Positions 33,110-41,624 of a stretch of 62,586 nucleotides of DNA are shown here, piece by piece. The position numbers and the translations under genes are program-made. This DNA comes from SFWF01 sp045539925. Its GTDB lineage: Bacteria > Bacillota > Clostridia > Oscillospirales > Acutalibacteraceae. A model generated the notes under the pieces. That model was given only the letters and a program-made list of their open reading frames with translations. It was not told the DNA's origin and did not search any database. The stretch covers positions 1-62,586 of the forward strand of contig JAZQGH010000194.1 in NCBI GenBank assembly GCA_045539925.1, in the 5' to 3' direction. Position 1 is the stretch's first letter, and each line of letters begins with the position of its first letter.

Positions 33110-36100
33110 GACATAGAACCGTCCCCTGTCTTATCAATGTTTCGGCATTTGTTACAGACTTATATCTTTGAATAAAGCTATCGTCAGCCGCCTCTTGCTT
33201 AAATGTATCGTCAAATATACTCGACCCCATAAGGCTCTTATAGAATTTACTATCCCTATCCCCTTTATTTTCACCCTGACGGCGTTTCAGCTTGGGGGTT
33301 GTGTTAGCATCTTCCTCTTTCATATTTGCAATTTCTGCAGGGTTTAAGGTCTTTCTACGGCTTAATAACGCTTTCGCCTCTTGTGTCGATATTTCTCCTC
33401 GGCTTACCCCTTCAAGAACGCTGTCTATGTCAGTTTTTTCTGAAATTGAAAAACTTTCATCTGTTTCTGCGCTTTTTTTTATGCTTCTTGAATAATTTGA
33501 ACGAGTTTTTCTTTTATTTGCGAACCACTCGGGGTGACTTTCGATGAACGCATCCAGTTCCACATCGAATGAATCTGCTTCCTCGTTTTGAGATGCGATG
33601 TCACTATTGCTGTGGTTTCTTTGTCCACTCCCATTTTCTTCATTTCTGAAATTAGAAACATCTGCTCTGGTGATATTGTCATAAAACTCTTTCCTTTCCT
33701 CATATTCATCAATACTTACTTTGTCAACAATAACGCCACTCATATAACCGTCTGCACTAATCAAATAGTGTGCATCCGCTGTAAATATCGAAACTGCTCT
33801 GTATTCGCCGTCTTTCATTCCATTAGTCTGATTTGCAAAACTTCTGCAAAACACTTGCCATTCTCGGTCTGAGGCAGGTTTGTAATCTGATGGCGTATGG
33901 TGTATATGTTCACCATAATGAGTGTCGCTATTATCACTAGATTTATTATATAATAACTTGTCTGCCTCTTCAACCGAAATTTCTCCGTTCTTAAAACGTT
34001 CAAGAACATCCTCAACCCTTGACGGTGTGGAAATTGAAAAACTTTCATTATCAGATGTATCATTGTCTGAATCGTTGAATATACTATTACCGTAAGAATT
34101 GATAACACCGGCTTTTTCAAGTGCAAGTTGCATTTCTGTCTTCTTGGTAGAATTTTGCACCTTGACTTTTCCGTCGGTATATGTTATCTTTCTTATAGGA
34201 CCAGTTCGGTTTTCCCCCAACGGCAATGAGAGCCTATTCAGGGATAACCATTTGTTGGTCCTTTTTTTATTGGGCTCAATGTACAAAATGCTATTTTCGT
34301 TTATATACTGTTGCAATGCATCTTTGGTATACGCACTTGTAACAAAAGAAATATCCAAAATTTTCGTTTTCTTTTGGTTTGTAGGTAACAGCTCCAACGA
34401 AACTAATACCGGCTTTTGAACGGTTTTTCCGTCGACAACCATATCCGCATACAACTCTCCAAGAACAGTTATGCGACTGTCATACTTTGGTTTGCCTGTT
34501 TTCGGATCAATAGCATCCGAGAACTGAACTATAATCGGTTTTTCCAGCAAATCAGGTATGCTCCTAAATATCTCCCGAGACATCTCGGGATGCTTGCTAA
34601 GTTTTTGCAGAATCATACCAGAACGCATTTTAATTTCTTGGTTTTTAATATTTACCGATTTAAGCGCTTCTGATGTAGTACCAAGTGTAAATACCTTGTT
34701 GGTATCTTTTCCGTCCCAAGCATCAAAGTCCGAATAAAAATCCTTGTTAATACTGTAAGCATCAGACTCATCGTCCTTTGTGGCGGTGTTTTCTTTTTGC
34801 TCAACTGAGTTAAGCAAATTAAGGAACTCATTCTCAAGCTTCGAAATTTCCTCTGAGAGCTGTTTGTGCTTTCCGGACAACTTATTTCTGAGCTTTGCAA
34901 AAAAGTCCTGTACCCACTGAATAAACGAACGACGTTGCGTGTTGTTTATTCCCTCAAGCAGTCTTGCCGTCACCTCGGTGTTGCCGCCGAATAGACAGTC
35001 GCCTACAAAATTGGCAACCATTTCGCAGTTAGCCTTGTATTCTGCACGCGCATTGTCAAAATCCTCTACACCCTCGGCCTTATACCGTGCGACTATATTT
35101 GCATTGTATGCCGACGTAGACGCAAACCCTTGCGCCTTTACATAGTCCTTGAATGCCTGACTATCCATTATCGCGTTCTGAAGCTCGGTATAAGCTTCCT
35201 TGTTCTGCTCTAAGCTATGAGCTAATTCGTGCTTTAAAATGAACTGTATCGGCTTTTTGGATGTGGGGTCAATAGTTATCGTCTTTGTAGCAAAACTAAT
35301 CTTACCGTCCGCTTTTGAGCCTTTTGGAGTGCGTACAGGACCAAACTCTACCTTCCAACCAAGCTGACGGCCAATATTGCGAATGGTCTTTTGTTCCTCG
35401 CTAAGTTCTTTGTAGCCCAGAACATCCTCTGCAGCTCTCTGAAAAACATCCTTTTTCTTATCCGCCGCCGAGAGTTCGGTGATTCCTGTCGGTGCAGAAT
35501 CTGACAGGGAAGGGGAGTCGGAATTTTCTCCCGGTGCGGCGGTAGTATCGGTATCACCACGACCGTCATTGATAATTATTACCTGTTCGGGATAAAAGGC
35601 TATGTAAGATTCGCCGTCACCTTCAAACATATTTTGATAAACTATACCGTCATAGCCCTTTTCAGAAAGTATGCGGCGAAGCTTAACAGCAGCAGGAGCA
35701 TCATATTCATATGTTTCTGTGTTGTCTAATTCTGAAATAGTATCAAAATCTCTCTCAGAAATAATTCCGTCACAAAACAATCTAAACGCTAGATTTCTGG
35801 GTCTCCAACACATAATATCGGAAGGAATTATTAATGGGCTCTTTATATCAAGATACGCAGTTATCGTACGGCCATTCTTATTTAAAATGGAACCTCTCGC
35901 AGCTGCCTGTGTTTCATTTCCAAAATGAAATCCAATATCACCTTTTGCAAAGACATCAAACTCCATATTATCTGTAAAATGATATACTGCTTTAGGCGTT
36001 CCGTCGTCATTCTTTATCGCAGTATTTTTTAGCCTTTCCGATTGTTCGGGTGTTATACTTCGATCTCTTCCACCTTCACTACTTCGAATTGACGAGCTTT

Positions 36101-36719
36101 TTCCCTGTTCAATCCGCGTTGCTCTGCCTTGGTCATCATTTCCTCCCAAGTCTGATTGTAATAGTCCAGTGCGTTCTCTGGTATCTCCACCTTGTCCCCG
36201 TTCTTGAGGGTCAGTCGAAGTTTCTTCACTTACATTACCTCCGTCATTATTTTCATATGAGAATACATCATTTTCATACAAAGATACATTATTTTCATTA
36301 TACCCTTGACTTTGTCCTTCGTCAACAACCGACTGGGAAGAATATTTCTCTTTAAACTTAACAGCCGCCTCTGTATTGCCTCCAAACATAAGCTCGGAAA
36401 TCTCTTCTACTGTTCCTGTATTAGCTACAGCAGTTAAATATTCCTCGGTAAAGTGGGTGTTGTCATAAATGGTCTGTGTAGCCTCGACAGAAAGTCTGCC
36501 AAGAGCTATGGCATCAGCCTGCTTGCTTTTTTCTACGGCTTTTTTTACCTGTGTGTAGTTTTCGGAATCTGTGCAACCAATTTCTTCGCAAAGGCTTAAA
36601 ACATCCTTAGCGTTGGATTTTTCGCCGATTTGTTCATATTGAGTGTTGGCGATAGAAGTTTTTACTGAAGGCACTGCCATAACACCTCCTGCAAAAAAGC
36701 CAATTACACCCTGATACAA
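33009..36719 (-). pseudogene. Large polyvalent protein gene, truncated at both ends
   Basis: The open frame spans 1236 codons, but only 36719 down to about 33133 is native; the last ~40 codons read through REP B and the RAYT gene. In order: a hydrophobic GVIGFFAGGVMAV start that continues an upstream fragment; a Ser/Asn/Glu-rich linker (130-225); an ADP-ribosyltransferase-like domain (about 243-382: AVYHFT, DIGFHFGNETQAAARG, EKGYDGIVYQN, ESYIAFYPEQV); a zincin-like KHELAHSLEQ (HExxH, 497-501) with later EMVANFVGD; a MuF-C-like domain near 660-880 (EMSREIFRSIPDLLEKPIIV); then acidic repeats. Polyvalent proteins of this kind ride on phages and conjugative elements. Separated from guaB by remnants; probably non-functional. 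Confidence 0.7.
33108..33132 (-). repeat. REP element B
   Basis: Exact reverse complement of REP A; overlaps the RAYT stop codon and interrupts the polyvalent reading frame after its NAETL segment. Confidence 0.8.
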
Positions 36720-36749
36720 AGCATTCAGAAGTGTTTTTTCGGAATAGGG

Positions 36750-36776
36750 GAAGACAGGGGACGGTTCTATGTCTCC
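36750..36776. repeat. REP element C inserted in the polyvalent gene
   Basis: Contains AGACAGGGGACGGTTCTATG.. with AGACA/TGTCT arms. It is bracketed by the direct repeat TAGGG (36745-36749 and 36777-36781). Removing 32 bp (REP plus one TAGGG) joins the two flanking frames exactly. Confidence 0.75.
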
Positions 36777-36781
36777 TAGGG

Positions 36782-36921
36782 TATATTATTATTGACAGTC
36801 TGTTCACTTTGTGGTACAGTATTGTTGGAAACAGTGTCTGCTGGAGATACAGCTTCATCAGTGTTCGGTGAAGTTGCCGCCCTTTCAGCACTGTTTTCTT
36901 TGTTTTCAAAGGTAATACTAA
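36782..36921 (-). pseudogene. 5' fragment of the polyvalent gene
   Basis: A Ser/Thr/Asn/Glu-rich fragment (ENKENSAERAATSPNTDEAV ... SEQTVNNNIP) stranded between REP C and REP D. Excision of REP C makes it run on as NNNIPYSEKTLLNALYQGVI into the main frame. The true N-terminus is missing beyond REP D. Confidence 0.6.
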
Positions 36922-36923
36922 CA

Positions 36924-36941
36924 CAGGGGACGGTTCTCCTG
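36924..36941. repeat. REP element D (diverged)
   Basis: CAGGGGA-CGGT-TCTCCTG forms a 7-bp hairpin with one G-U pair. It shares the GGGGACGGTTCT core with REPs A-C but lacks the AAGACA/TGTCTT outer arms. Confidence 0.65.
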
Positions 36942-36984
36942 ACAACTTTTGAGCAATTATACAAGTGTGTCCGAAACAAAAAAG

Positions 36985-37028
36985 TCATAAAAAAGCGAGG
37001 GTGTGATTTTGTTCGATCACATCCTCGC
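36985..37028 (-). terminator. Present guaB terminator, supplied by the insert
   Basis: Stem GCGAGGGTGTGAT / ATCACATCCTCGC (36995-37007 with 37016-37028), followed on the minus strand by TTTTTTATGACTTTTTTG. Confidence 0.8.
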
Positions 37029-37046
37029 ATAAAATTTTACAAAAAC

Positions 37047-37121
37047 TTATTTAATTTTATTATTTGAAGTATCCTTCTGGATAACGTCGTGGGCGCCACC
37101 CTCAACAATACTTGTTGCAGA
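37047..37121. repeat. Right 75-bp direct repeat (functional guaB 3' end)
   Basis: Copy of 32203-32277 that forms the actual C-terminal codons and TAA of guaB. Confidence 0.85.
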
Positions 37122-38555
37122 AACAAGGGTAAGCTTTGCCTTTTCCTGAAGCTCAGGGATAGTCAGCGCTCCGCAGTTGCACATAGTAGATTTAACCTTA
37201 GCAAGAGAAATTCCTACATTATCCTTAAGGGTTCCTGCGTAAGGAACATAGGAGTCGACACCTTCCTCAAAGGAGAGCTTCTTGTCTCCGCCAAGGTCGT
37301 ATCTCTGCCAGTTTCTTGCTCTGTTGGAGCCTTCACCCCAATATTCCTTATAATAAGTGCCGCCGATGGAGATTCTGTTTGTGGGGCTTTCGTCGAAACG
37401 GGCAAAATAACGGCCCAGCATTATAAAGTCTGCACCCATTGCAAGAGCAAGGGTCATATGATGGTCGTGAACGATACCGCCGTCGGAGCAAACGGGAACA
37501 TAAATTCCTGTTTCCTTATAATATTCATCACGTGCCTCGCAAACATCAATAAGAGCAGTAGCCTGTCCGCGGCCGATACCCTTAGTTTCACGGGTGATAC
37601 AGATAGAGCCTCCGCCGATACCAACCTTAATAAAGTCTGCACCTGCCTCAGCAAGGAAACGGAAGCCTTCCTTGTCGACAACGTTACCTGCGCCAACCTT
37701 AACGGTGTCGCCGTAATGCTCTCTTATCCAATCGATAGTAAGCTTCTGCCATTCTGAGAAGCCTTCGGAGGAGTCGATACAAAGAACGTCTGCACCAGCC
37801 TCAACAAGAGCGGGAACACGCTGAGCATAGTCACGGGTGTTAATACCTGCACCTACCACATATCTCTTATCCTTGTCGAGAAGCTCAAGGGGATTGTCCT
37901 TGTGAGAGGAGTAGTCCTTGCGGAACACAAAATATTTAAGATTACCCTTATCGTCAACAATGGGAAGAGAATTGAGCTTGTGGTCCCATATGATGTCGTT
38001 ACATTCCTTAAGAGAAGTACCCTCTTTTGCATAAACAAGTTTGCTGAAGGGGGTCATAAACTCTTTAACCTTGGTAGCAGGGTCCATTCTGGAAACGCGG
38101 TAGTCTCTCCCTGTAACCACGCCTAAGAGTTTGCCGTTTGCAGTGCCGTCGTCGGTGACAGCCATAGTGTCGTGACCTGTCTGCTCCTTTAAACGGACTA
38201 CATCAGCCATAGTGTCGTCTTCTTTTACGTTTGAATCACTTACAACAAAGCCTGCCTTGTAGTTTTTAGCACGGGCAACCATTGCTGCCTCATCCTCTAT
38301 TGACTGAGAGCCGTATATAAATGAGCAACCGCCCTCTTTTGCGAGAGCTACTGCAAGACGCTCACCCGAAACAGATTGCATAATTGCCGAAACAAGGGGG
38401 ATGTTAAGGGAAATAGCGGGTTCCTCACCCTTTTTAAACTTAACAAGAGGAGTTCTTAAAGAAACGTTAGCGGGAACGCACTCTGAAGAAGAATATCCCG
38501 GAACAAGCAGATATTCGTTAAAGGTATGGGATACATCCTTAAAATAATAGGCCAT
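37047..38555 (-). CDS. guaB: IMP dehydrogenase
   Basis: Rate-limiting step of guanine nucleotide synthesis: oxidises IMP to XMP with NAD+. 502 residues. The TIM barrel is interrupted by a CBS pair (about 95-215; VVSDSNVKEDDTMADVV, KVKEFMTPFSKLVYAKEGTS). The active-site Cys loop is GIGGGSICITRETKG; the flap and substrate segments include SDGGIVHDHHMTLALAMGAD and MLGRYFARFDESPT. ATG 38555 follows GGAGG. The last 24 codons are a 75-bp direct repeat shared with 32203-32277, so the gene end appears replaced, without changing the protein, when an element integrated. It is monocistronic. Confidence 0.94.
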   Translation of the reverse strand: MAYYFKDVSHTFNEYLLVPGYSSSECVPANVSLRTPLVKFKKGEEPAISLNIPLVSAIMQSVSGERLAVALAKEGGCSFIYGSQSIEDEAAMVARAKNYKAGFVVSDSNVKEDDTMADVVRLKEQTGHDTMAVTDDGTANGKLLGVVTGRDYRVSRMDPATKVKEFMTPFSKLVYAKEGTSLKECNDIIWDHKLNSLPIVDDKGNLKYFVFRKDYSSHKDNPLELLDKDKRYVVGAGINTRDYAQRVPALVEAGADVLCIDSSEGFSEWQKLTIDWIREHYGDTVKVGAGNVVDKEGFRFLAEAGADFIKVGIGGGSICITRETKGIGRGQATALIDVCEARDEYYKETGIYVPVCSDGGIVHDHHMTLALAMGADFIMLGRYFARFDESPTNRISIGGTYYKEYWGEGSNRARNWQRYDLGGDKKLSFEEGVDSYVPYAGTLKDNVGISLAKVKSTMCNCGALTIPELQEKAKLTLVSATSIVEGGAHDVIQKDTSNNKIK

Positions 38556-38590
38556 AATAGTTTCCTCCGATTTTAAATATATTACTAAGA

Positions 38591-38619
38591 ATTCTACATT
38601 AAAAAAGCCGTTAAGTCAA
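38591..38619 (-). promoter_or_regulatory. Promoter of guaB
   Basis: Minus strand: TTGACT (38619-38614) and TAGAAT (38596-38591), spacer 17 bp. Confidence 0.65.
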
Positions 38620-38677
38620 CTAAAAAAATGCACAAAAAAGCATAAAACCAAAGAATAATGATTTGTTAAAAAAACAC

Positions 38678-38706
38678 TTGCAAAATCGGGACTGATGTGG
38701 TATAAT
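38678..38706 (+). promoter_or_regulatory. Promoter of rpsB-tsf
   Basis: TTGCAA (38678-38683) and TATAAT (38701-38706), spacer 17 bp; leaves a leader of roughly 115 nt. Confidence 0.7.
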
Positions 38707-38747
38707 CTATCAGCTGTCTTATGGGCAGTAATAAAAACACACATTTT

Positions 38748-38800
38748 ACCCTGTTGCGTGCAGGTGGCACAAAGGTGTTTTACGCAGCAGCACGAGGGTG
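38748..38800 (+). ncRNA. Structured rpsB leader, candidate S2 autoregulatory element
   Basis: CTGTTGCGT (38751-38759) pairs with ACGCAGCAG (38782-38790) with one G-U, and flanking ACC/GGGT residues can extend the stem. It sits between the promoter and the rpsB SD. Ribosomal protein S2 leaders regulate rpsB in several phyla; the specific consensus was not checked. Confidence 0.45.
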
Positions 38801-38832
38801 AAATGGAGGAAAAACCTCAGGAGGAAAATAAA

Positions 38833-39591
38833 ATGGCAGTTATCTCTATGAAACAGCTTCTCGAAGCAGGTGTTCATTTCGGACACCAGACCAGACGCTG
38901 GAACCCCAAAATGGCTCCGTACATCTTCACCGAAAGAAACGGAATCCACATCATCGACCTTCAGAAAACCGTTAAGAAGGTAAACGATGCTTATGCATTC
39001 GCCCGCGACATCGTGGCAGAGGGTGGCGAAATTCTTTTCGTCGGCACCAAAAAGCAGGCTCAGTCTTCTGTTAAGGAAGAGGCAGAGCGCTGCGAAATGC
39101 CCTTCGTAAATGCTCGTTGGCTCGGCGGTATGCTCACCAACTTCACCACCATCCGCAGAAGAATCGGCAGACTTGAGCAGCTCCGCAAGATGGAGGCTGA
39201 CGGAACCTTCGATATGCTTCCCAAGAAGGAAGTTATCGGTCTTCAGGGCGAAATCGAAAAGCTCGAAAAATTCCTCGGCGGCATCAAGAATATGAAGAAG
39301 ATCCCCGCTGCTATGTTCATCGTTGACCCCCGCAAGGAGCGCATCGCTGTAGCAGAGGCTAAGAAGTTAAACATCCCGATCATCGCTATCGTAGACACTA
39401 ACTGCGATCCCGACGAGATCGATGCAGTTATCCCCGGAAACGACGACGCTATCCGTGCTGTTAAGCTCATTGCCGAGACCATCGCTAACGCTGTTATCGA
39501 GGCTAAGCAGGGTGAGCAGGGCTCGGCCGCTACCGAGGAGACCGAAGAGGCTCCCGTAGAAGAGGCAGCAGCTGAAGAAACTGCAGAATAA
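38833..39591 (+). CDS. rpsB: 30S ribosomal protein S2
   Basis: 252-residue ribosomal protein of the small subunit. The start MAVISMKQLLEAGVHFGHQT and the later WLGGMLTNFTTIRRRI, GIKNMKKIPAAMFIVDPRKE and VIPGNDDAIRAVKLI are diagnostic. The acidic Glu/Ala-rich tail is longer than average. ATG 38833 has AGGAGG 7 nt upstream; the frame is open further upstream through the leader, but that is not translated. First gene of the rpsB-tsf transcript, with strong codon bias. Confidence 0.97.
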   Translation: MAVISMKQLLEAGVHFGHQTRRWNPKMAPYIFTERNGIHIIDLQKTVKKVNDAYAFARDIVAEGGEILFVGTKKQAQSSVKEEAERCEMPFVNARWLGGMLTNFTTIRRRIGRLEQLRKMEADGTFDMLPKKEVIGLQGEIEKLEKFLGGIKNMKKIPAAMFIVDPRKERIAVAEAKKLNIPIIAIVDTNCDPDEIDAVIPGNDDAIRAVKLIAETIANAVIEAKQGEQGSAATEETEEAPVEEAAAEETAE

Positions 39592-39620
39592 TTCGATATT
39601 TTAATTGGAGGTATAATACT

Positions 39621-40529
39621 ATGGCTTTTACTGCTAAAGACGTTCAGGCTTTAAGAGAAAAAACCGGTTGCGGTATGATGGACTGCAAAAATGCACTCAA
39701 AGAAACCGACGGTAATATGGAAGCAGCTGTAGACTATCTTCGCGAGAAGGGTCTCGCATCACAGGCTAAAAAGGCTTCCCGTGTAGCTGCTGAAGGACAG
39801 GTAGTAGCTCTTGTTGAAGGCAATGTTGCCGCTGTTATCGAAGTAAACAGTGAAACCGACTTCGTTGCAGGAAACGACGAGTTCAAGGCTTTCGTAAATC
39901 TCTGCGCTAAGGCTGTTGTTGCTAACAATCCCGCAGATGTAGACGCACTTCTTGCTTCTACCTTTGATGGAAAGACCGTTTCCGAGCATAAGGAAGACAT
40001 CTTCCTCAAGTTCCGCGAAAATATTCAGGTTCGTCGCTTTGTTCGCCTCGAAGGCAAGACCGTAAGCTACGTTCACGCAGGCGGTAAGATCGGCGTTCTC
40101 GTAAACTTCGAGTCTGACCTCGATATGAATGACGAGTTTGTTGCTATGGGTAAAAATGTAGCAATGCAGATCGCAGCTATGAACCCCTCTTATCTCGATC
40201 AGGCTTCTGTTCCTGCAGAGGACCTCGAGAAGGAGAAGAACATCCTCATCGCTCAGATGAAGGAAGACCCCAAGATGGCTAACAAGCCCGACGCAGTTCT
40301 CGGAAAGATCGTAGAAGGTAAGATTGGCAAATTCTATAAGGAAAACTGCCTTATAGAGCAGCAGTATGTTATCGACGGCGACCTCACTGTTGGCAAGTAT
40401 GTTGAGTCTGTTGCTAAGCAGCTCGGCGGTACAATTAAGGTTGCTTCCTTCGTCCGTTACGAAAAGGGTGAAGGCATCCAGAAGAGAGAAGACGACTTTG
40501 CAAGCGAAGTTGCAAATATGATTAAATAA
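39621..40529 (+). CDS. tsf: Elongation factor Ts
   Basis: Guanine-nucleotide exchange factor for EF-Tu. 302 residues: N-terminal UBA-like module (FTAKDVQALREKTGCGMMDC), the core TDFVAGNDEF element, and the dimerisation region. It lies 29 nt behind rpsB with its own GGAGG, the invariant bacterial order. A strong hairpin terminator follows, so unlike in Bacillus the downstream pyrH has its own promoter. Confidence 0.97.
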   Translation: MAFTAKDVQALREKTGCGMMDCKNALKETDGNMEAAVDYLREKGLASQAKKASRVAAEGQVVALVEGNVAAVIEVNSETDFVAGNDEFKAFVNLCAKAVVANNPADVDALLASTFDGKTVSEHKEDIFLKFRENIQVRRFVRLEGKTVSYVHAGGKIGVLVNFESDLDMNDEFVAMGKNVAMQIAAMNPSYLDQASVPAEDLEKEKNILIAQMKEDPKMANKPDAVLGKIVEGKIGKFYKENCLIEQQYVIDGDLTVGKYVESVAKQLGGTIKVASFVRYEKGEGIQKREDDFASEVANMIK

Positions 40530-40606
40530 TCATAAAAAACGATAGGGGACACCTTTATTAGGGTAGTTTCGCTTAAAGTCGTAAAGATTTTGCGATATTA
40601 TGTATT

Positions 40607-40646
40607 AAAAAGCCGTGGTACGCGTCAGCGATACCGCGGCTTTTCG
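40607..40646 (+). terminator. Terminator of rpsB-tsf
   Basis: AAAAGCCGTGGTA (40608-40620) / TACCGCGGCTTTT (40632-40644) with one mismatch-like T-G position. Confidence 0.75.
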
Positions 40647-40820
40647 TGTGAGTACCGCTAAAAATTTTCATTTTTAAAAGCATTAAAGTTTTGTGAGGAA
40701 CAAATTTCTATTCTAGATGAAACCGAAAAATGTAGGAATACTGCGGTATGTGAGGGTTTTTCGGCAACATTTGAACATAATTTGCGTCCAAACAGGTCTG
40801 GATTGTCGCCATTTTTTTGA

Positions 40821-40849
40821 TTGACTTTAATTCCCACTTATTGTAAAAT
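40821..40849 (+). promoter_or_regulatory. Promoter of the pyrH-polC cluster
   Basis: TTGACT (40821-40826) and TAAAAT (40844-40849), spacer 17 bp. Confidence 0.7.
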
Positions 40850-40889
40850 ATATGGTGAAAATATCATAAACTTAAGCGGAGGGGTAAAT

Positions 40890-41603
40890 ATGGGTGAAAA
40901 CAAGCCTGTTTTTAAACGTGTGCTCTTAAAACTCAGCGGTGAAGCTCTTGCAGGAGGTCAACCGTCAGGACTTGATTTTGATACTGTTCTGGATGTTTGT
41001 AAGCGCATTAAGGAATGTGCAGACCTTGGTGTCGAAATCGCTATAGTAGTCGGTGGAGGAAACTTCTGGCGAGGTAGATCCAGCGGCGAAATGGACCGCA
41101 CCCGTGCCGACCATATGGGCATGCTCGCAACCACTATAAATTCTCTCGCACTGCAGGACGCTTTCGAGCAGCTCGGTGTAGATGCCCGCGTACTTACCGC
41201 AATAGAAATGCGTCAGGTGGCAGAGCCTTATACAAAAGCCCGCTCTGTATCTCACCTTAAGGAAGGTAAAATCGTAATTTTCGGTTGCGGAACAGGAAAC
41301 CCCTTCTTCTCTACCGATACAGCCGCAGCTCTCCGTGCTGCAGAAATCGGCGCAGATGTTATATTCAAGGCAACAAATGTTGACGGAGTATACGACTCAG
41401 ACCCCAAGAAAAATCCAGATGCTAAAAAGTTCGACAGTCTTACCCATCACGATGTCCTCACCTTAGGACTGAATGTTATGGATATGACCGCAGCCTCCCT
41501 CTGTCAGGATAACGGAATAAAAATCCTCGTATTCAGTATGAAGGATCCCGACAACATCAAGAGAGCAATGCTTGGCGAGAATATCGGCACACTTGTAGAA
41601 TAA
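40890..41603 (+). CDS. pyrH: UMP kinase
   Basis: Hexameric bacterial uridylate kinase (amino-acid kinase fold) that converts UMP to UDP. 237 residues. Motifs: RVLLKLSGEALAGG (phosphate loop), AIVVGGGNFWRGR, DHMGMLATTINSLALQDAF, and GTGNPFFSTDTAAALRA. ATG 40890 follows GGAGGGG; the earlier open frame contains the promoter. First gene of the run to polC. Confidence 0.96.
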   Translation: MGENKPVFKRVLLKLSGEALAGGQPSGLDFDTVLDVCKRIKECADLGVEIAIVVGGGNFWRGRSSGEMDRTRADHMGMLATTINSLALQDAFEQLGVDARVLTAIEMRQVAEPYTKARSVSHLKEGKIVIFGCGTGNPFFSTDTAAALRAAEIGADVIFKATNVDGVYDSDPKKNPDAKKFDSLTHHDVLTLGLNVMDMTAASLCQDNGIKILVFSMKDPDNIKRAMLGENIGTLVE

Positions 41604-41624
41604 ATAATATATGGAGGATCTTAT

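Larger units (their letters stand above)
32279..33132 (+). mobile_element. RAYT-REP unit with perfect 25-bp inverted ends
   Basis: A transposase gene bracketed by AAGACAGGGGACGGTTCT.. (32279-32303) and its exact reverse complement (33108-33132). Each end is itself an imperfect hairpin (AAGACA/TGTCTT). The right end overlaps the transposase stop codon. The unit interrupts the 3' part of the polyvalent gene. Confidence 0.8.
32203..37121. mobile_element. Decayed integrated element in the 3' end of guaB
   Basis: A ~4.8-kb insert bounded by 75-bp direct repeats of the guaB 3' end. The guaB reading frame is completed by the right-hand copy, while the native terminator lies beyond the left-hand copy. 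Inside are a broken polyvalent protein gene of conjugative-element or phage type, a RAYT transposase and four REP elements. No integrase, relaxase or replication gene is left, so only a deletion remnant remains. Target-end duplication is typical of tyrosine-recombinase islands using a gene 3' end. Confidence 0.65.
40530..40889 (+). other. Long intergenic region between tsf and pyrH
   Basis: 360 nt without a gene. Besides the tsf terminator and the pyrH promoter it holds an unexplained folded stretch: CCGAAAAA (40723-40730) pairs with TTTTTCGG (40757-40764), enclosing a small ATAC/GTAT hairpin (40738-40749). The segment from about 40695 to 40815 is not AT-rich spacer and looks like a structured or repetitive element. 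Confidence 0.5.

Noticed and set aside
33009..33132. Genuine C-terminus of the polyvalent protein (hydrophobic tail)
   Set aside because: These codons are the reverse complement of the RAYT gene end and REP B, so the tail is read-through of an insertion.
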